A DNA stretch of 55,132 nt, taken from RGIG1959 sp045637645 (lineage in GTDB: Bacteria > Bacillota > Clostridia > Oscillospirales > Acutalibacteraceae). The stretch lies in contig JAZTZV010000106.1 of NCBI GenBank assembly GCA_045637645.1, positions 1 to 55,132 of the forward strand. Reading direction: 5' to 3'. Both the position numbers and the translations under genes were made by a program. Positions 41,127 to 48,778 of the stretch are shown piece by piece; the first letter of the stretch is position 1, and the number at the start of each line of letters is the position of its first letter. Under the pieces are notes generated by a model. The model searched no databases. It worked only from the letters and a program-made list of their open reading frames with translations, and was not told the DNA's origin.

Positions 41127-41969
41127 TCAACCTTTTACGGCACCGGCCAAAACGCCTTTGATGATATATTTCTGACACGAAATATAAAACACCACGATTG
41201 GAATAATTGCCAGTACCAACATGGCCATGAATCCACCCCAATCGACCGATCCGTATGCACCCTGCATGGTGATTTGAATCGTTACGGGAAGGGTTTTGTA
41301 TTGTTCGGTCCCGAGTACCAAGTAGGGTAGGAGATAATCGTTCCAAATCCACATCGCATTTAATACCGCGACTGTTATGGCAGTTGGGCGCAAAATAGGG
41401 AATACGATTTTGAAAAACAGCTGTAACGGCTTACAACCATCAATTGTGGCGGCTTCTTCGATATCATGCGGAATAGATTTGATGAAGCCGCTGAACATGA
41501 ACACCGACAAACCCGATCCGAACCCGAGATAAAGAAGTAAGATCCCGACGGGATTGTTGAGATGCAAACGATCTGCTGTAAACACCATGGTATACATCAC
41601 CATTTGAAACGGCACGATCATGCTGAAAACAAACAGGGTGTATAACAATTTTGTCAGTATCGATTTTACCCGTGTGATATACCAAGCGGTCATGGAGGTG
41701 CCGAGTACGATCAACAACACCGATCCAACCGTAATAAACAGCGAACGGAATAGCGATCCCAAAAAATCCGATGTGTTGATTCCTTTGACATAATTGTCAA
41801 AGCCGACAAAGGAATCGGCGTTTGGCAAAACAAAAGGTTCGTTAATGATTGTGAATTTGGATTTAAATGAATTGACCAGCACCAGGATCAGTGGGATAAA
41901 AAACACAACGCACAACGCAATCAAGATTCCGATCAGCAGGCGATCCAAGGCGGAGGAGTGCTTTTTCAT
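41127..41969 (-). CDS. Sugar-type ABC transporter permease (MalG-like, CUT1)
   Basis: 280 residues, six membrane helices. The cytoplasmic EAA loop EEAATIDGCKPLQLFFKIVFPIL shown in part (EEAATIDGCKPLQ) is the coupling site for the ATPase. CUT1-type partner of the permease upstream; ATG 41969 overlaps that gene's stop (ATGA) and has AAGGAGG 7 bases upstream. Last gene of a binding protein-permease-permease operon. No ATPase gene is present; CUT1 importers often share an MsmX/MsmK-type ATPase encoded elsewhere. Substrate probably an oligosaccharide. Confidence 0.94.
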   Translation of the reverse strand: MKKHSSALDRLLIGILIALCVVFFIPLILVLVNSFKSKFTIINEPFVLPNADSFVGFDNYVKGINTSDFLGSLFRSLFITVGSVLLIVLGTSMTAWYITRVKSILTKLLYTLFVFSMIVPFQMVMYTMVFTADRLHLNNPVGILLLYLGFGSGLSVFMFSGFIKSIPHDIEEAATIDGCKPLQLFFKIVFPILRPTAITVAVLNAMWIWNDYLLPYLVLGTEQYKTLPVTIQITMQGAYGSVDWGGFMAMLVLAIIPIVVFYISCQKYIIKGVLAGAVKG

Positions 41970-42814
41970 GTTTCTACCTCCTTGGACCGTGTCAAACGAA
42001 GTTGTATAAATGCAATAACTGCTACGATGAGGAAGAAAACAACAGCTTTGGCTTGTCCGACACCTTGCCATGACAGATTTCGTCCATAAAAGGTGTTGTA
42101 GATGTCGAGTGCCAGCATGGCGGTTTCACGATTTGGCGCGCCGCCTGTGAGCGCGAGGTTTTGATCGAACAGCTTAAACGAATTGGTAAGCGTCAAAAAG
42201 GTGCAAATGGTCACAGAAGGCATCACCATCGGGATCGTAACACGACGAAGTGTTTGCCAGCGTGATGCACCGTCGATGGCAGAGGCTTCAATCAGTTCCG
42301 TCGGAATGTTTTGAAGCCCCGCCACATAAATGATCATCATATATCCGATCAACTGCCAATTGGTGAGCAAAACCAGCCCCCAAAACCCATATGTCGCCGA
42401 ATACGTGATATCGACACCAAAGAAGCCGAGCACACCGTTGATGAGCAAATTCCAAATATATCCGAGTACAATGCCGCCGATCAAATTCGGCATAAAGAAA
42501 GCGGTGCGGAACAAATTGGTGCCTTTCAAGCCGCGCGTCAATGCCAATGCCAATAAAAACGCAAACAAATTGACGGTGATCACGGATATGACCGTAAAGA
42601 CGGAAGTGAATCCCAATGCACGCAGAAAGCGATCGTCGGCAGTAAACGCGCGGATATAATTTTCAAATCCAACGAATTCCGCGTCGGTCACAGTGGCGAA
42701 ATCGGTGAATGACAGGTATAATCCCATTAAAAACGGCGCAAAAAAGGCGATGATAAACGCAACAAGCGTCGGCATCACAAAAACAGGAAAATATCGTTTC
42801 AGCGACGTGTGCAT
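41966..42814 (-). CDS. Sugar-type ABC transporter permease (MalF-like, CUT1)
   Basis: 282 residues, six membrane helices, with the EAA-type loop IEASAIDGASRWQTLRRVTIP in the C-terminal part. Forms the heteromeric channel with the MalG-like permease, with which it overlaps by four bases. GGAGG lies 7 bases before ATG 42814. It follows the binding-protein gene by 27 bases. Substrate not determined; related CUT1 systems import oligosaccharides or glycerol phosphate derivatives. Confidence 0.94.
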   Translation of the reverse strand: MHTSLKRYFPVFVMPTLVAFIIAFFAPFLMGLYLSFTDFATVTDAEFVGFENYIRAFTADDRFLRALGFTSVFTVISVITVNLFAFLLALALTRGLKGTNLFRTAFFMPNLIGGIVLGYIWNLLINGVLGFFGVDITYSATYGFWGLVLLTNWQLIGYMMIIYVAGLQNIPTELIEASAIDGASRWQTLRRVTIPMVMPSVTICTFLTLTNSFKLFDQNLALTGGAPNRETAMLALDIYNTFYGRNLSWQGVGQAKAVVFFLIVAVIAFIQLRLTRSKEVET

Positions 42815-42841
42815 GTCAGCGCCTCCTTTCCTAACAGTGGT

Positions 42842-44194
42842 TTACAGTAACGAGCTTTCGTCTTTCCAGCGCTTGATAACGCTTTCCTTTACATCATCCC
42901 ATTCTTTGGTGCCTTGCGCATATTGCAACAACAATCCGCCGAAATCATCCTTAAAGGTTTGACCGGGGAAGATGGTGAATTGCCACGGGATCGTAACGGT
43001 GTTTTCTTGTTCCATATACCGTACGATCTCTTTGGCGAGCGGGTCGTTTGGAATGTCTTCTTCGTCAAATGTGTCAAACGGAGCGATGAAATTCAATTCC
43101 TCAACAACAAAACGCTTGCCTGTATCACTGGAATACAACCAATACAGAAAATCGTCGGCGGCTTCTTGCTCGGCTTTGCTTGCTTTGGAGTTGATGCACA
43201 AATAATTTTCCGTACCGATGCAAAGCCCTTGGCTTTCTTCACCTTCGATTCCGGTATAGATGGGGAGAAAGTGCACGTCTTCTTCTCGCACGGTGTTGCC
43301 GCTGACCGATTGGATTTGATTCCACGCCCAGTTACCGTTTTGCACCATGGCACATTCTCCGAGCGCAAATTCCGTCATCGATTCGTCGACGATGGCGGTG
43401 CCTACGGCTTTCGGATTTGTGGTGGAATTTTGCAAATACAAATCAAAAATATTCCGGAATTTGTCGGCATATTCGAAGGTGATGGTGCCGACGTCGTTGC
43501 TTGTTAAATCCACGTTATTGTTTTTGAATTCATAATAGAGCGGGATGTTTGCCAAATGAGTTTGCCAGCGCCAATCTTCACCCGGCTTCAACGATGTGAC
43601 GGCAAAAACGCCTTTGATTCCGAGGTCTTCTTTGCGAGCTTGCATATCCTCGACCAACGCTTTTAACGTATCAAAATTCACAATATCCGCCATTGATTGG
43701 AATTCGGTTTGACGGTCTTCAAGAGCAAAATAGCGATCGGTGATGGTTTTGTTGTAAATAATGCCATAGCCTTCGACAACGTTCGGGATGCCGTAAACAC
43801 CGTCGCCGGAGGTTAACGCCAAGTCTTTGTCTTGAAGATGTTCGTATAATTTGGTGTCTTTCAAATCGGCGCAATAGCGTTCCCAATTGCTGTAACCGCG
43901 CGGTCCGTTGACTTGAAAAACGGTCGGTGCGTCCGAGGTCGCCATTTTGGCGGTCAACGTTTGCTCATACGTGTTGTTAGCGGCAGTTTCAACGATTACC
44001 TTACGTCCTGTTTCTTGTTCGTAGGCTTCGGCAATACGTTTATAAACAGATGCTACTTCCGGCTTGAAATTCAAATAACGCACGGTTACGGTTTGGGCGC
44101 TTTCGTTTTCGGAGCCGCTTTGTGTTTGTTGACAACCTGTCATCGTCAGCAACAAGCAGGTGACGACGGCGAATAAGGCAAGTGTACGTTTCAT
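42842..44194 (-). CDS. Extracellular solute-binding lipoprotein (CUT1 family)
   Basis: 450 residues. Lipoprotein signal peptide with lipobox LTMTGC (C21), followed by a Ser/Glu-rich linker and a cluster B-type (SBP_bac_1/8) two-lobe binding domain: VTVRYLNFKPEV...YEQETGRKVIVE, APTVFQVNG, and WVQNGNWAW-like MVQNGNWAWNQI in the hinge region. Captures the solute outside and delivers it to the two permeases. Start ATG 44194 follows GAGAGGATGG; the longer frame upstream lacks a signal peptide. First gene of the operon, divergent from the 7-TM regulator gene, which may sense or control this uptake. Confidence 0.95.
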   Translation of the reverse strand: MKRTLALFAVVTCLLLTMTGCQQTQSGSENESAQTVTVRYLNFKPEVASVYKRIAEAYEQETGRKVIVETAANNTYEQTLTAKMATSDAPTVFQVNGPRGYSNWERYCADLKDTKLYEHLQDKDLALTSGDGVYGIPNVVEGYGIIYNKTITDRYFALEDRQTEFQSMADIVNFDTLKALVEDMQARKEDLGIKGVFAVTSLKPGEDWRWQTHLANIPLYYEFKNNNVDLTSNDVGTITFEYADKFRNIFDLYLQNSTTNPKAVGTAIVDESMTEFALGECAMVQNGNWAWNQIQSVSGNTVREEDVHFLPIYTGIEGEESQGLCIGTENYLCINSKASKAEQEAADDFLYWLYSSDTGKRFVVEELNFIAPFDTFDEEDIPNDPLAKEIVRYMEQENTVTIPWQFTIFPGQTFKDDFGGLLLQYAQGTKEWDDVKESVIKRWKDESSLL

Positions 44195-44251
44195 AAGAAA
44201 CCATCCTCTCGTTTTAAATCTTGTAGGGACAGTTTGTGTTGTTTTTTGAAA

Positions 44252-44281
44252 ATTATGTGAGAACGATAAAAAACAGAGCAA
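44252..44281 (-). promoter_or_regulatory. Possible promoter of the ABC importer operon
   Basis: On the minus strand TTGCTC (44281-44276), 18-base spacer, CATAAT (44257-44252), 57 bases before the binding-protein ATG. Confidence 0.5.
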
Positions 44282-44305
44282 CGAATTTCTTTCTTGAAAA
44301 TCCGT

Positions 44306-44334
44306 TTGCAAAACCATGGCATTTATGGTATAAT
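44306..44334 (+). promoter_or_regulatory. Promoter of the 7-TM LuxR-type regulator gene
   Basis: TTGCAA (44306-44311), 17-base spacer, extended -10 TGG-TATAAT (44329-44334). The two divergent promoters lie about 25 bases apart. Confidence 0.88.
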
Positions 44335-44379
44335 AACACGGTCTTGAATAAGGAATACGAAATATGAGGATTCTATATA

Positions 44380-45525
44380 ATGAAAGATTTCAAAAAACAA
44401 AAATGGATCGCATCCACTGTTGCGGTGTGTGCATTCATCATGACTGTGATTTTTGTGCCGATTATGTTTGAATCGTCGGCGAGCGACATCGAAAGCGTCA
44501 CCTCCGGCAAAGCGGGCAATATGATTTTGGTCTATTGCATTGTGGCGTTGCTGTCGATTTTCCTACTTGTCGGCTATTTGGTGATCGGCAAGAAAAAAAA
44601 CGGATTGTTTGTGATGCTGTTTTCGTGCATCGCGGCGGTCAACACAGGCTATTTCTTCGGTGCGATCTCGGGAACGCTCACGGGCGCGATGATGGCGAAT
44701 CGCCTGTCGTATATGGGCGCGGCGTATTCGATGCTGGTGATGTTGTTGATTGTTATCGATGCGTGTCGTCTCCGTCGACCGAAATGGGTGACACGAACGC
44801 TCGTCGGCATCAGCAGTGCGGCGTTTTTGCTGGCGGCAAGCGGCGATTTGTTTGGGCTGTATTATAAAGCGGTTTCCATTGAAACCGTCAACGGCGTTAC
44901 ACATCTCGTCAAGGACTACGGCCCGCTTCACATGCTTTATCCCGTTTACTTGCTGTCCTATTTCGCGGCAATGGTCGGCGTGATCGTATATGCGTTTCAC
45001 AAAAAGAAACTTACATCCCCGAAATACACCATTTTTTTGACGGCGATCGTGCTGACGAATCTGATTGTGTGGGGTGTGGAACAATTTATCGACGTCGGCT
45101 TTGAGTTTTTGTCGCTGTCGTATGTGGCGACGGAAATTACGCTGTTGGCAATTTACAGTTTGCTCAAGGATTACGGTGTCATTCGTCCGGACGGCGAAGT
45201 GGTCAGCGTGCAAATGTTGACACAATTGCACACGAAATATGTTTCGGGGGAATTGCCACCCGATATGGAAAAGTTGTTTTGCGATTTTGCCGAAAAAGCG
45301 GCAACGCTGTCTTCGGCGGAACGACGCATTCTGCGGTATTACATCGACGGCTGTGAAACGGCGGACATTCCCGATTTGGCGTTTGTGTCCATCAACACCG
45401 TCAAAAAACACAACCGCAGTATCTATCAAAAATTGGCGGTTGCATCCCGTGACGAATTGATGCTCTATATTGAAATGTTCCGTTGTTGCGATCGATTGCA
45501 CGAACTGGTCGGCAACGAAGAATAA
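44380..45525 (+). CDS. Membrane-anchored regulator: seven-TM sensor fused to LuxR-type HTH
   Basis: 381 residues. The first ~255 residues hold seven or eight membrane helices in the arrangement of the N-terminal 7-TM region of some histidine kinases. A short linker (~258-310) leads to a C-terminal LuxR/NarL-type DNA-binding domain (~311-372): LSSAERRILRYYIDG, then IPDLAFVSINTVKKHNRSIYQKL as the recognition helix region. No receiver or kinase domain lies between, so signal and DNA binding are in one membrane protein. It is divergent from the sugar-type ABC importer and sits before a gene with two tandem palindromes; either may be its target. Ligand unknown. Confidence 0.87.
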   Translation: MKDFKKQKWIASTVAVCAFIMTVIFVPIMFESSASDIESVTSGKAGNMILVYCIVALLSIFLLVGYLVIGKKKNGLFVMLFSCIAAVNTGYFFGAISGTLTGAMMANRLSYMGAAYSMLVMLLIVIDACRLRRPKWVTRTLVGISSAAFLLAASGDLFGLYYKAVSIETVNGVTHLVKDYGPLHMLYPVYLLSYFAAMVGVIVYAFHKKKLTSPKYTIFLTAIVLTNLIVWGVEQFIDVGFEFLSLSYVATEITLLAIYSLLKDYGVIRPDGEVVSVQMLTQLHTKYVSGELPPDMEKLFCDFAEKAATLSSAERRILRYYIDGCETADIPDLAFVSINTVKKHNRSIYQKLAVASRDELMLYIEMFRCCDRLHELVGNEE

Positions 45526-45533
45526 AATATGAT

Positions 45534-45569
45534 AAAAAACAACGACTGTTTCACAGTCGTTGTTTTTTT
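45534..45569 (+). terminator. Terminator after the 7-TM regulator gene
   Basis: Perfect stem AAAAAACAACGACTGT / ACAGTCGTTGTTTTTT with a three-base loop. Confidence 0.94.
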
Positions 45570-45627
45570 GCTTTTTGGGGAGAGAATAAGACCAAAACGC
45601 CCTGAAAACGGCGGTTTTGACACAAAA

Positions 45628-45673
45628 GTATCCTCAGGATACCATAAAAATCGCCATAAGTACCCTGTGGATA
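45628..45673 (+). promoter_or_regulatory. Two tandem palindromic sites upstream of an unknown gene
   Basis: Site 1 GTATCCT-C-AGGATAC (45628-45642) is a perfect palindrome; site 2 TACCCT-G-TGGATA (45661-45673) has the same 6-1-6 form. Starts are 32 bases apart, three DNA turns, on the same helix face. AT-rich promoter-like sequence with TATAAT (45698-45703) follows. The half-site TAYCCT resembles NarL-type heptamers, which would suit the LuxR-type regulator encoded directly upstream (inference). Confidence 0.6.
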
Positions 45674-45765
45674 ATATACTATTGATTTATGAAATAATAT
45701 AATATAAAACGAAAAGAAAGATCTGTGGATCGTTCTTGTTGCAAAACCCGAAAGGCGGTGAGCCA

Positions 45766-46191
45766 ATGACCGGAAAAACCATTCAAACTGTATCCTTGTT
45801 TGATCGCTTTCGTTTGAGCGTTCCTGCGGAATTGACATGTCTGCTGGACGGACAAGCGGGAAGGCGCGTGGCGTTTATCAGCGATCCCGACGAAACGTTT
45901 ACGGTTTCGTTTGAGGAGGGGATGGAGCTGATGGATCTGCTTCCCGAACGCGAGGGCGGTGCATCGGTTTGTTATCAATGTTGTAAAAACGGCAAATACA
46001 TTCACCAGCGTCGTCAAAGCGAGGGGAAAAGTGTCTGCATCTTTTTTCATATTGAGATCAAAGACGGCAGCGGCAACGTGTTTTGTTTACCCGGACAAAT
46101 GGTGGTGCACACCGATTATACATGGGCGAACGGCGTGGAACCGCTTTTGATGGAATTGCTGGAAGCCGTTTCTCTGCGTTCGTGCGCGTAG
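45766..46191 (+). CDS. Hypothetical cytoplasmic protein
   Basis: 141 residues, no signal peptide, no membrane helix. Start ATG 45766 follows AAAGGCGGTG; the in-frame TTG at 45736 is less likely. Composition is mixed, with a CYQCC stretch at ~67-71 and a later VFCLPGQMVVHTDY segment. I recognise no domain. It stands alone behind the two tandem palindromes at 45628-45673 and before the dockerin genes, with a 74-base 5' end after the nearest TATAAT. Its link with the regulator upstream is by position only. Confidence 0.68.
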   Translation: MTGKTIQTVSLFDRFRLSVPAELTCLLDGQAGRRVAFISDPDETFTVSFEEGMELMDLLPEREGGASVCYQCCKNGKYIHQRRQSEGKSVCIFFHIEIKDGSGNVFCLPGQMVVHTDYTWANGVEPLLMELLEAVSLRSCA

Positions 46192-46306
46192 ATTTGCGGG
46201 CAGCGCGTATTCTTTCTCATTTTTTAATAAGAAAAACAAAAAAATCCCCGGCATAAACGGATGAAACTCCGTTTCAAATACAGAAACCCAAAAGGAGATG
46301 ACCTTT

Positions 46307-48601
46307 ATGAAAAAACTGTTCAGCCTGCTTGTGTGTGCAGCGATATTGCTGACACTGTTACCGACGGTGGTGCTGGCGGAAGAATATCCGTCTCTCACCT
46401 ATAACGAGCCTGTCAATGTCTCGCTGGCGGAAGGGGAGTCGAAGTGGTTCCGCTTTACTCCCAATACGGATGGAACCTACATGTTTTACTCCTATGACTA
46501 TGTAGATGCCGATCCGTATGCAATATTGTACGATTCGACGATGACAGAACTGGCAGAGAACGATGATTACAGCGACCGTAATTTCCGCATCAGCTACGCG
46601 CTGACGGCGGGCGAAACCTATTATCTTGAGGCGTTTGAATATAGCAGGGACAATGCGGGCAGCTATATGCTTTGCGTCGGCGAGATCATGCCCACGACAA
46701 TTTCTGTTTCGCCGGAATCCGACGATGTGTATGAGGGTGTCACCTATGCGTTGAGTGCGGTTATCTACCCGGATGATGCCAAAAAGACGGTGACGTGGAC
46801 ATCGTCGGATGAAACGGTTGCCACGGTGGATGCAAACGGTGTTGTCACCTTCCTGAGCAGCGGCACGGTCGTTATTACCGCCGAAACGGTCAACGGTCTG
46901 ACCGATACGTGCGAGTTCAATGTTGTCGCTGTCGATGGCACGCTGTCGCTTGACACGGCGCAAACGGTGACATTCACCGGAACGGAGAGAGTTTACGTTT
47001 TTGAATTTACACCCGCGCAGGACGGCTACTACCGCTTTGCATCGTTTGATATCGTCACCGAAAGTGTTGACGGTCATAAAATCGACCCGAAAGTGTCAAT
47101 AGATGATGCAAGATGTGGACAAATCGGAAGCGATGACGACGGCGGAGAAGAAGGAAACTTCCGTGCAGATGTGGAGCTGAAAGGCGGCGAACCCTATTTT
47201 GTTCGCGCGAGGACGTATTATTCCGACTCGATCGGCTCGTATACGTTCAACGTCGTCAAAATGCCCGAAGCGGTGTCTATGGTGATCAATGAGGGCGATC
47301 TGACGATGGAGCAGGGTGACGATAAAGAGTTGTCGGTGAGCTATGCGCCCGATGGTTGTTGGGTGGAGGACTTCACGCTCTCGTCCTCCGATGAATCGGT
47401 TGTTGCGATCGAGGGTGATCATGATATTATTGCCGTGGGCGGCGGCGAAGCGGTGATCACCGCTACGTCGGATGCGGGTCTGACGGCATCTGTTACCGTC
47501 ACGGTGGTGGGTGTTCCCGAAATCGAGCTGAACAAAACTTACACCGCGAGCGGCAGCGAAGAGAACGGCGAAGATCGCGTGCGCTTTGCATTCAAACCGA
47601 CGGTGTCGGGACGTTACACCATCACCTCGGACAACGCTGTCGGCGAAGGTGCTCTGGCGTACGTGATGTTGCGTGATGTTTACAGCGACTTTCGTTCCTG
47701 CGATACGGACTCCTCGTCTTTTAAGCTGACGTATGAACTGGAAGCGGACAAGTGGTATTACTATGACGTGTATCTGAAAGGTGAAGATATCGAAGCATCC
47801 GTGGATTTCGTTATGACCAAGGAAGACGACAGCACGATCCCTGTTGCCGAACAGGACACCGATTACGACATTACCATTTCAGCTGACGGCAACGGTGCGT
47901 ACTATGCGTTTACACCCGCTATCACGGGCACGTATACCATCTTCTCTGCAACCGAACACGAAGTGGTGGACCCGAAGGTAAAGCTGTTCAGCGACGAATG
48001 GGAGTTTGTGGATTCCGACGACAGCAGCGCTAATGATGACTACGACAACTTCCTTTTGGAAATTTTCCTTGAAAAAGGAAAGACCTATTATCTCAAATTC
48101 AAGGATTACTACAGCTACGGCTACGGCGATTACGTGGTGCGCATCGAACTGGAAGAAGTGGCAATGAGCGAAGTGGAACTGGCCATTGAAAACGTCACGG
48201 ATGATACCGATGTGACGATTCACTTCTATGAAGAAGGCATGCCCGAACCTGCTTATGAAGCGCTTATCATGGGCAACAACTACGTGGATATGGAGGTGCT
48301 GTACGGCACTTACACAATCAAGGTGTTTGCTGACGGTTACGCGATGTACACAACGACAATAGAGGTTGACGATGACTATGAATACGTGACAGTTTCGATG
48401 GAAGAAGTCACAGTAGTCTTCGGTGACGTAAACTTCGACGGTCAAGTCACGGCGTTTGATGCGTTGATGATCCTGCAAGAAGCCAACGGAAAAGGCGTCT
48501 TGACGGGCGATGCGCTTGTGGCGGCAGATGTCAACGGCGACGGTCCGATCACCGCATTCGATGCGCTCGGTGCGTTGCAAATCGCCAACAGCGCCACGTG
48601 A
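46307..48601 (+). CDS. Secreted protein with PPC-like and Ig-like modules and C-terminal dockerin
   Basis: 764 residues. Signal peptide ~1-24. Alternating modules: PPC-like beta sandwiches (~30-125, ~215-315, ~405-500, ~510-615) with the KWFRFTPNTDGTYMF / YYAFTPAITGTYTIF pattern, and Big_2-type Ig modules (~128-210, WTSSDETVATVDANGVV; ~320-400). A short beta module precedes the C-terminal type I dockerin (~703-760; GDVNFDGQVTAFDALMILQ and DVNGDGPITAFDALGALQ). No catalytic domain is seen; a binding or scaffold-attached adhesive role is likely. ATG 46307 follows AAAGGAG by 9 bases; ATG 46298 abuts it. Its dockerin is nearly identical in DNA to that of the next gene. Confidence 0.88.
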   Translation: MKKLFSLLVCAAILLTLLPTVVLAEEYPSLTYNEPVNVSLAEGESKWFRFTPNTDGTYMFYSYDYVDADPYAILYDSTMTELAENDDYSDRNFRISYALTAGETYYLEAFEYSRDNAGSYMLCVGEIMPTTISVSPESDDVYEGVTYALSAVIYPDDAKKTVTWTSSDETVATVDANGVVTFLSSGTVVITAETVNGLTDTCEFNVVAVDGTLSLDTAQTVTFTGTERVYVFEFTPAQDGYYRFASFDIVTESVDGHKIDPKVSIDDARCGQIGSDDDGGEEGNFRADVELKGGEPYFVRARTYYSDSIGSYTFNVVKMPEAVSMVINEGDLTMEQGDDKELSVSYAPDGCWVEDFTLSSSDESVVAIEGDHDIIAVGGGEAVITATSDAGLTASVTVTVVGVPEIELNKTYTASGSEENGEDRVRFAFKPTVSGRYTITSDNAVGEGALAYVMLRDVYSDFRSCDTDSSSFKLTYELEADKWYYYDVYLKGEDIEASVDFVMTKEDDSTIPVAEQDTDYDITISADGNGAYYAFTPAITGTYTIFSATEHEVVDPKVKLFSDEWEFVDSDDSSANDDYDNFLLEIFLEKGKTYYLKFKDYYSYGYGDYVVRIELEEVAMSEVELAIENVTDDTDVTIHFYEEGMPEPAYEALIMGNNYVDMEVLYGTYTIKVFADGYAMYTTTIEVDDDYEYVTVSMEEVTVVFGDVNFDGQVTAFDALMILQEANGKGVLTGDALVAADVNGDGPITAFDALGALQIANSAT
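48422..48598 (+). repeat. Dockerin-coding direct repeat, copy 1
   Basis: ~177 bases coding the dockerin of the 764-residue protein; by eye about 90-95 percent identical to 52193-52369, with differences mostly at third positions plus the VL/TL and I/V substitutions. Confidence 0.9.
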
Positions 48602-48674
48602 TAATTCGCACTGATTTTAATTACTCCCGGAAATTTTGAACCACGAAGGTGGGTTTCTCCGTTTTGGGGAAGCC

Positions 48675-48723
48675 CCCTTCGGAAAGACGGTGACCGAACG
48701 CGGCGCACCGTTTTTCCGAAGGG
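48675..48723. other. Long hairpin between the two dockerin genes
   Basis: An 18-bp inverted repeat, CCCTTCGGAAAGACGGTG / CACCGTTTTTCCGAAGGG, with one G-U pair and a 13-base loop. No T-run follows, so it is not a normal terminator. The 177-base gap 48602-48778 otherwise holds only a GGGAGGA ribosome site. Confidence 0.7.
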
Positions 48724-48778
48724 TTCCACGTAACTTCAATATACCCTATTTTAGAAGCTGTTAGGGAGGATATTAGGT

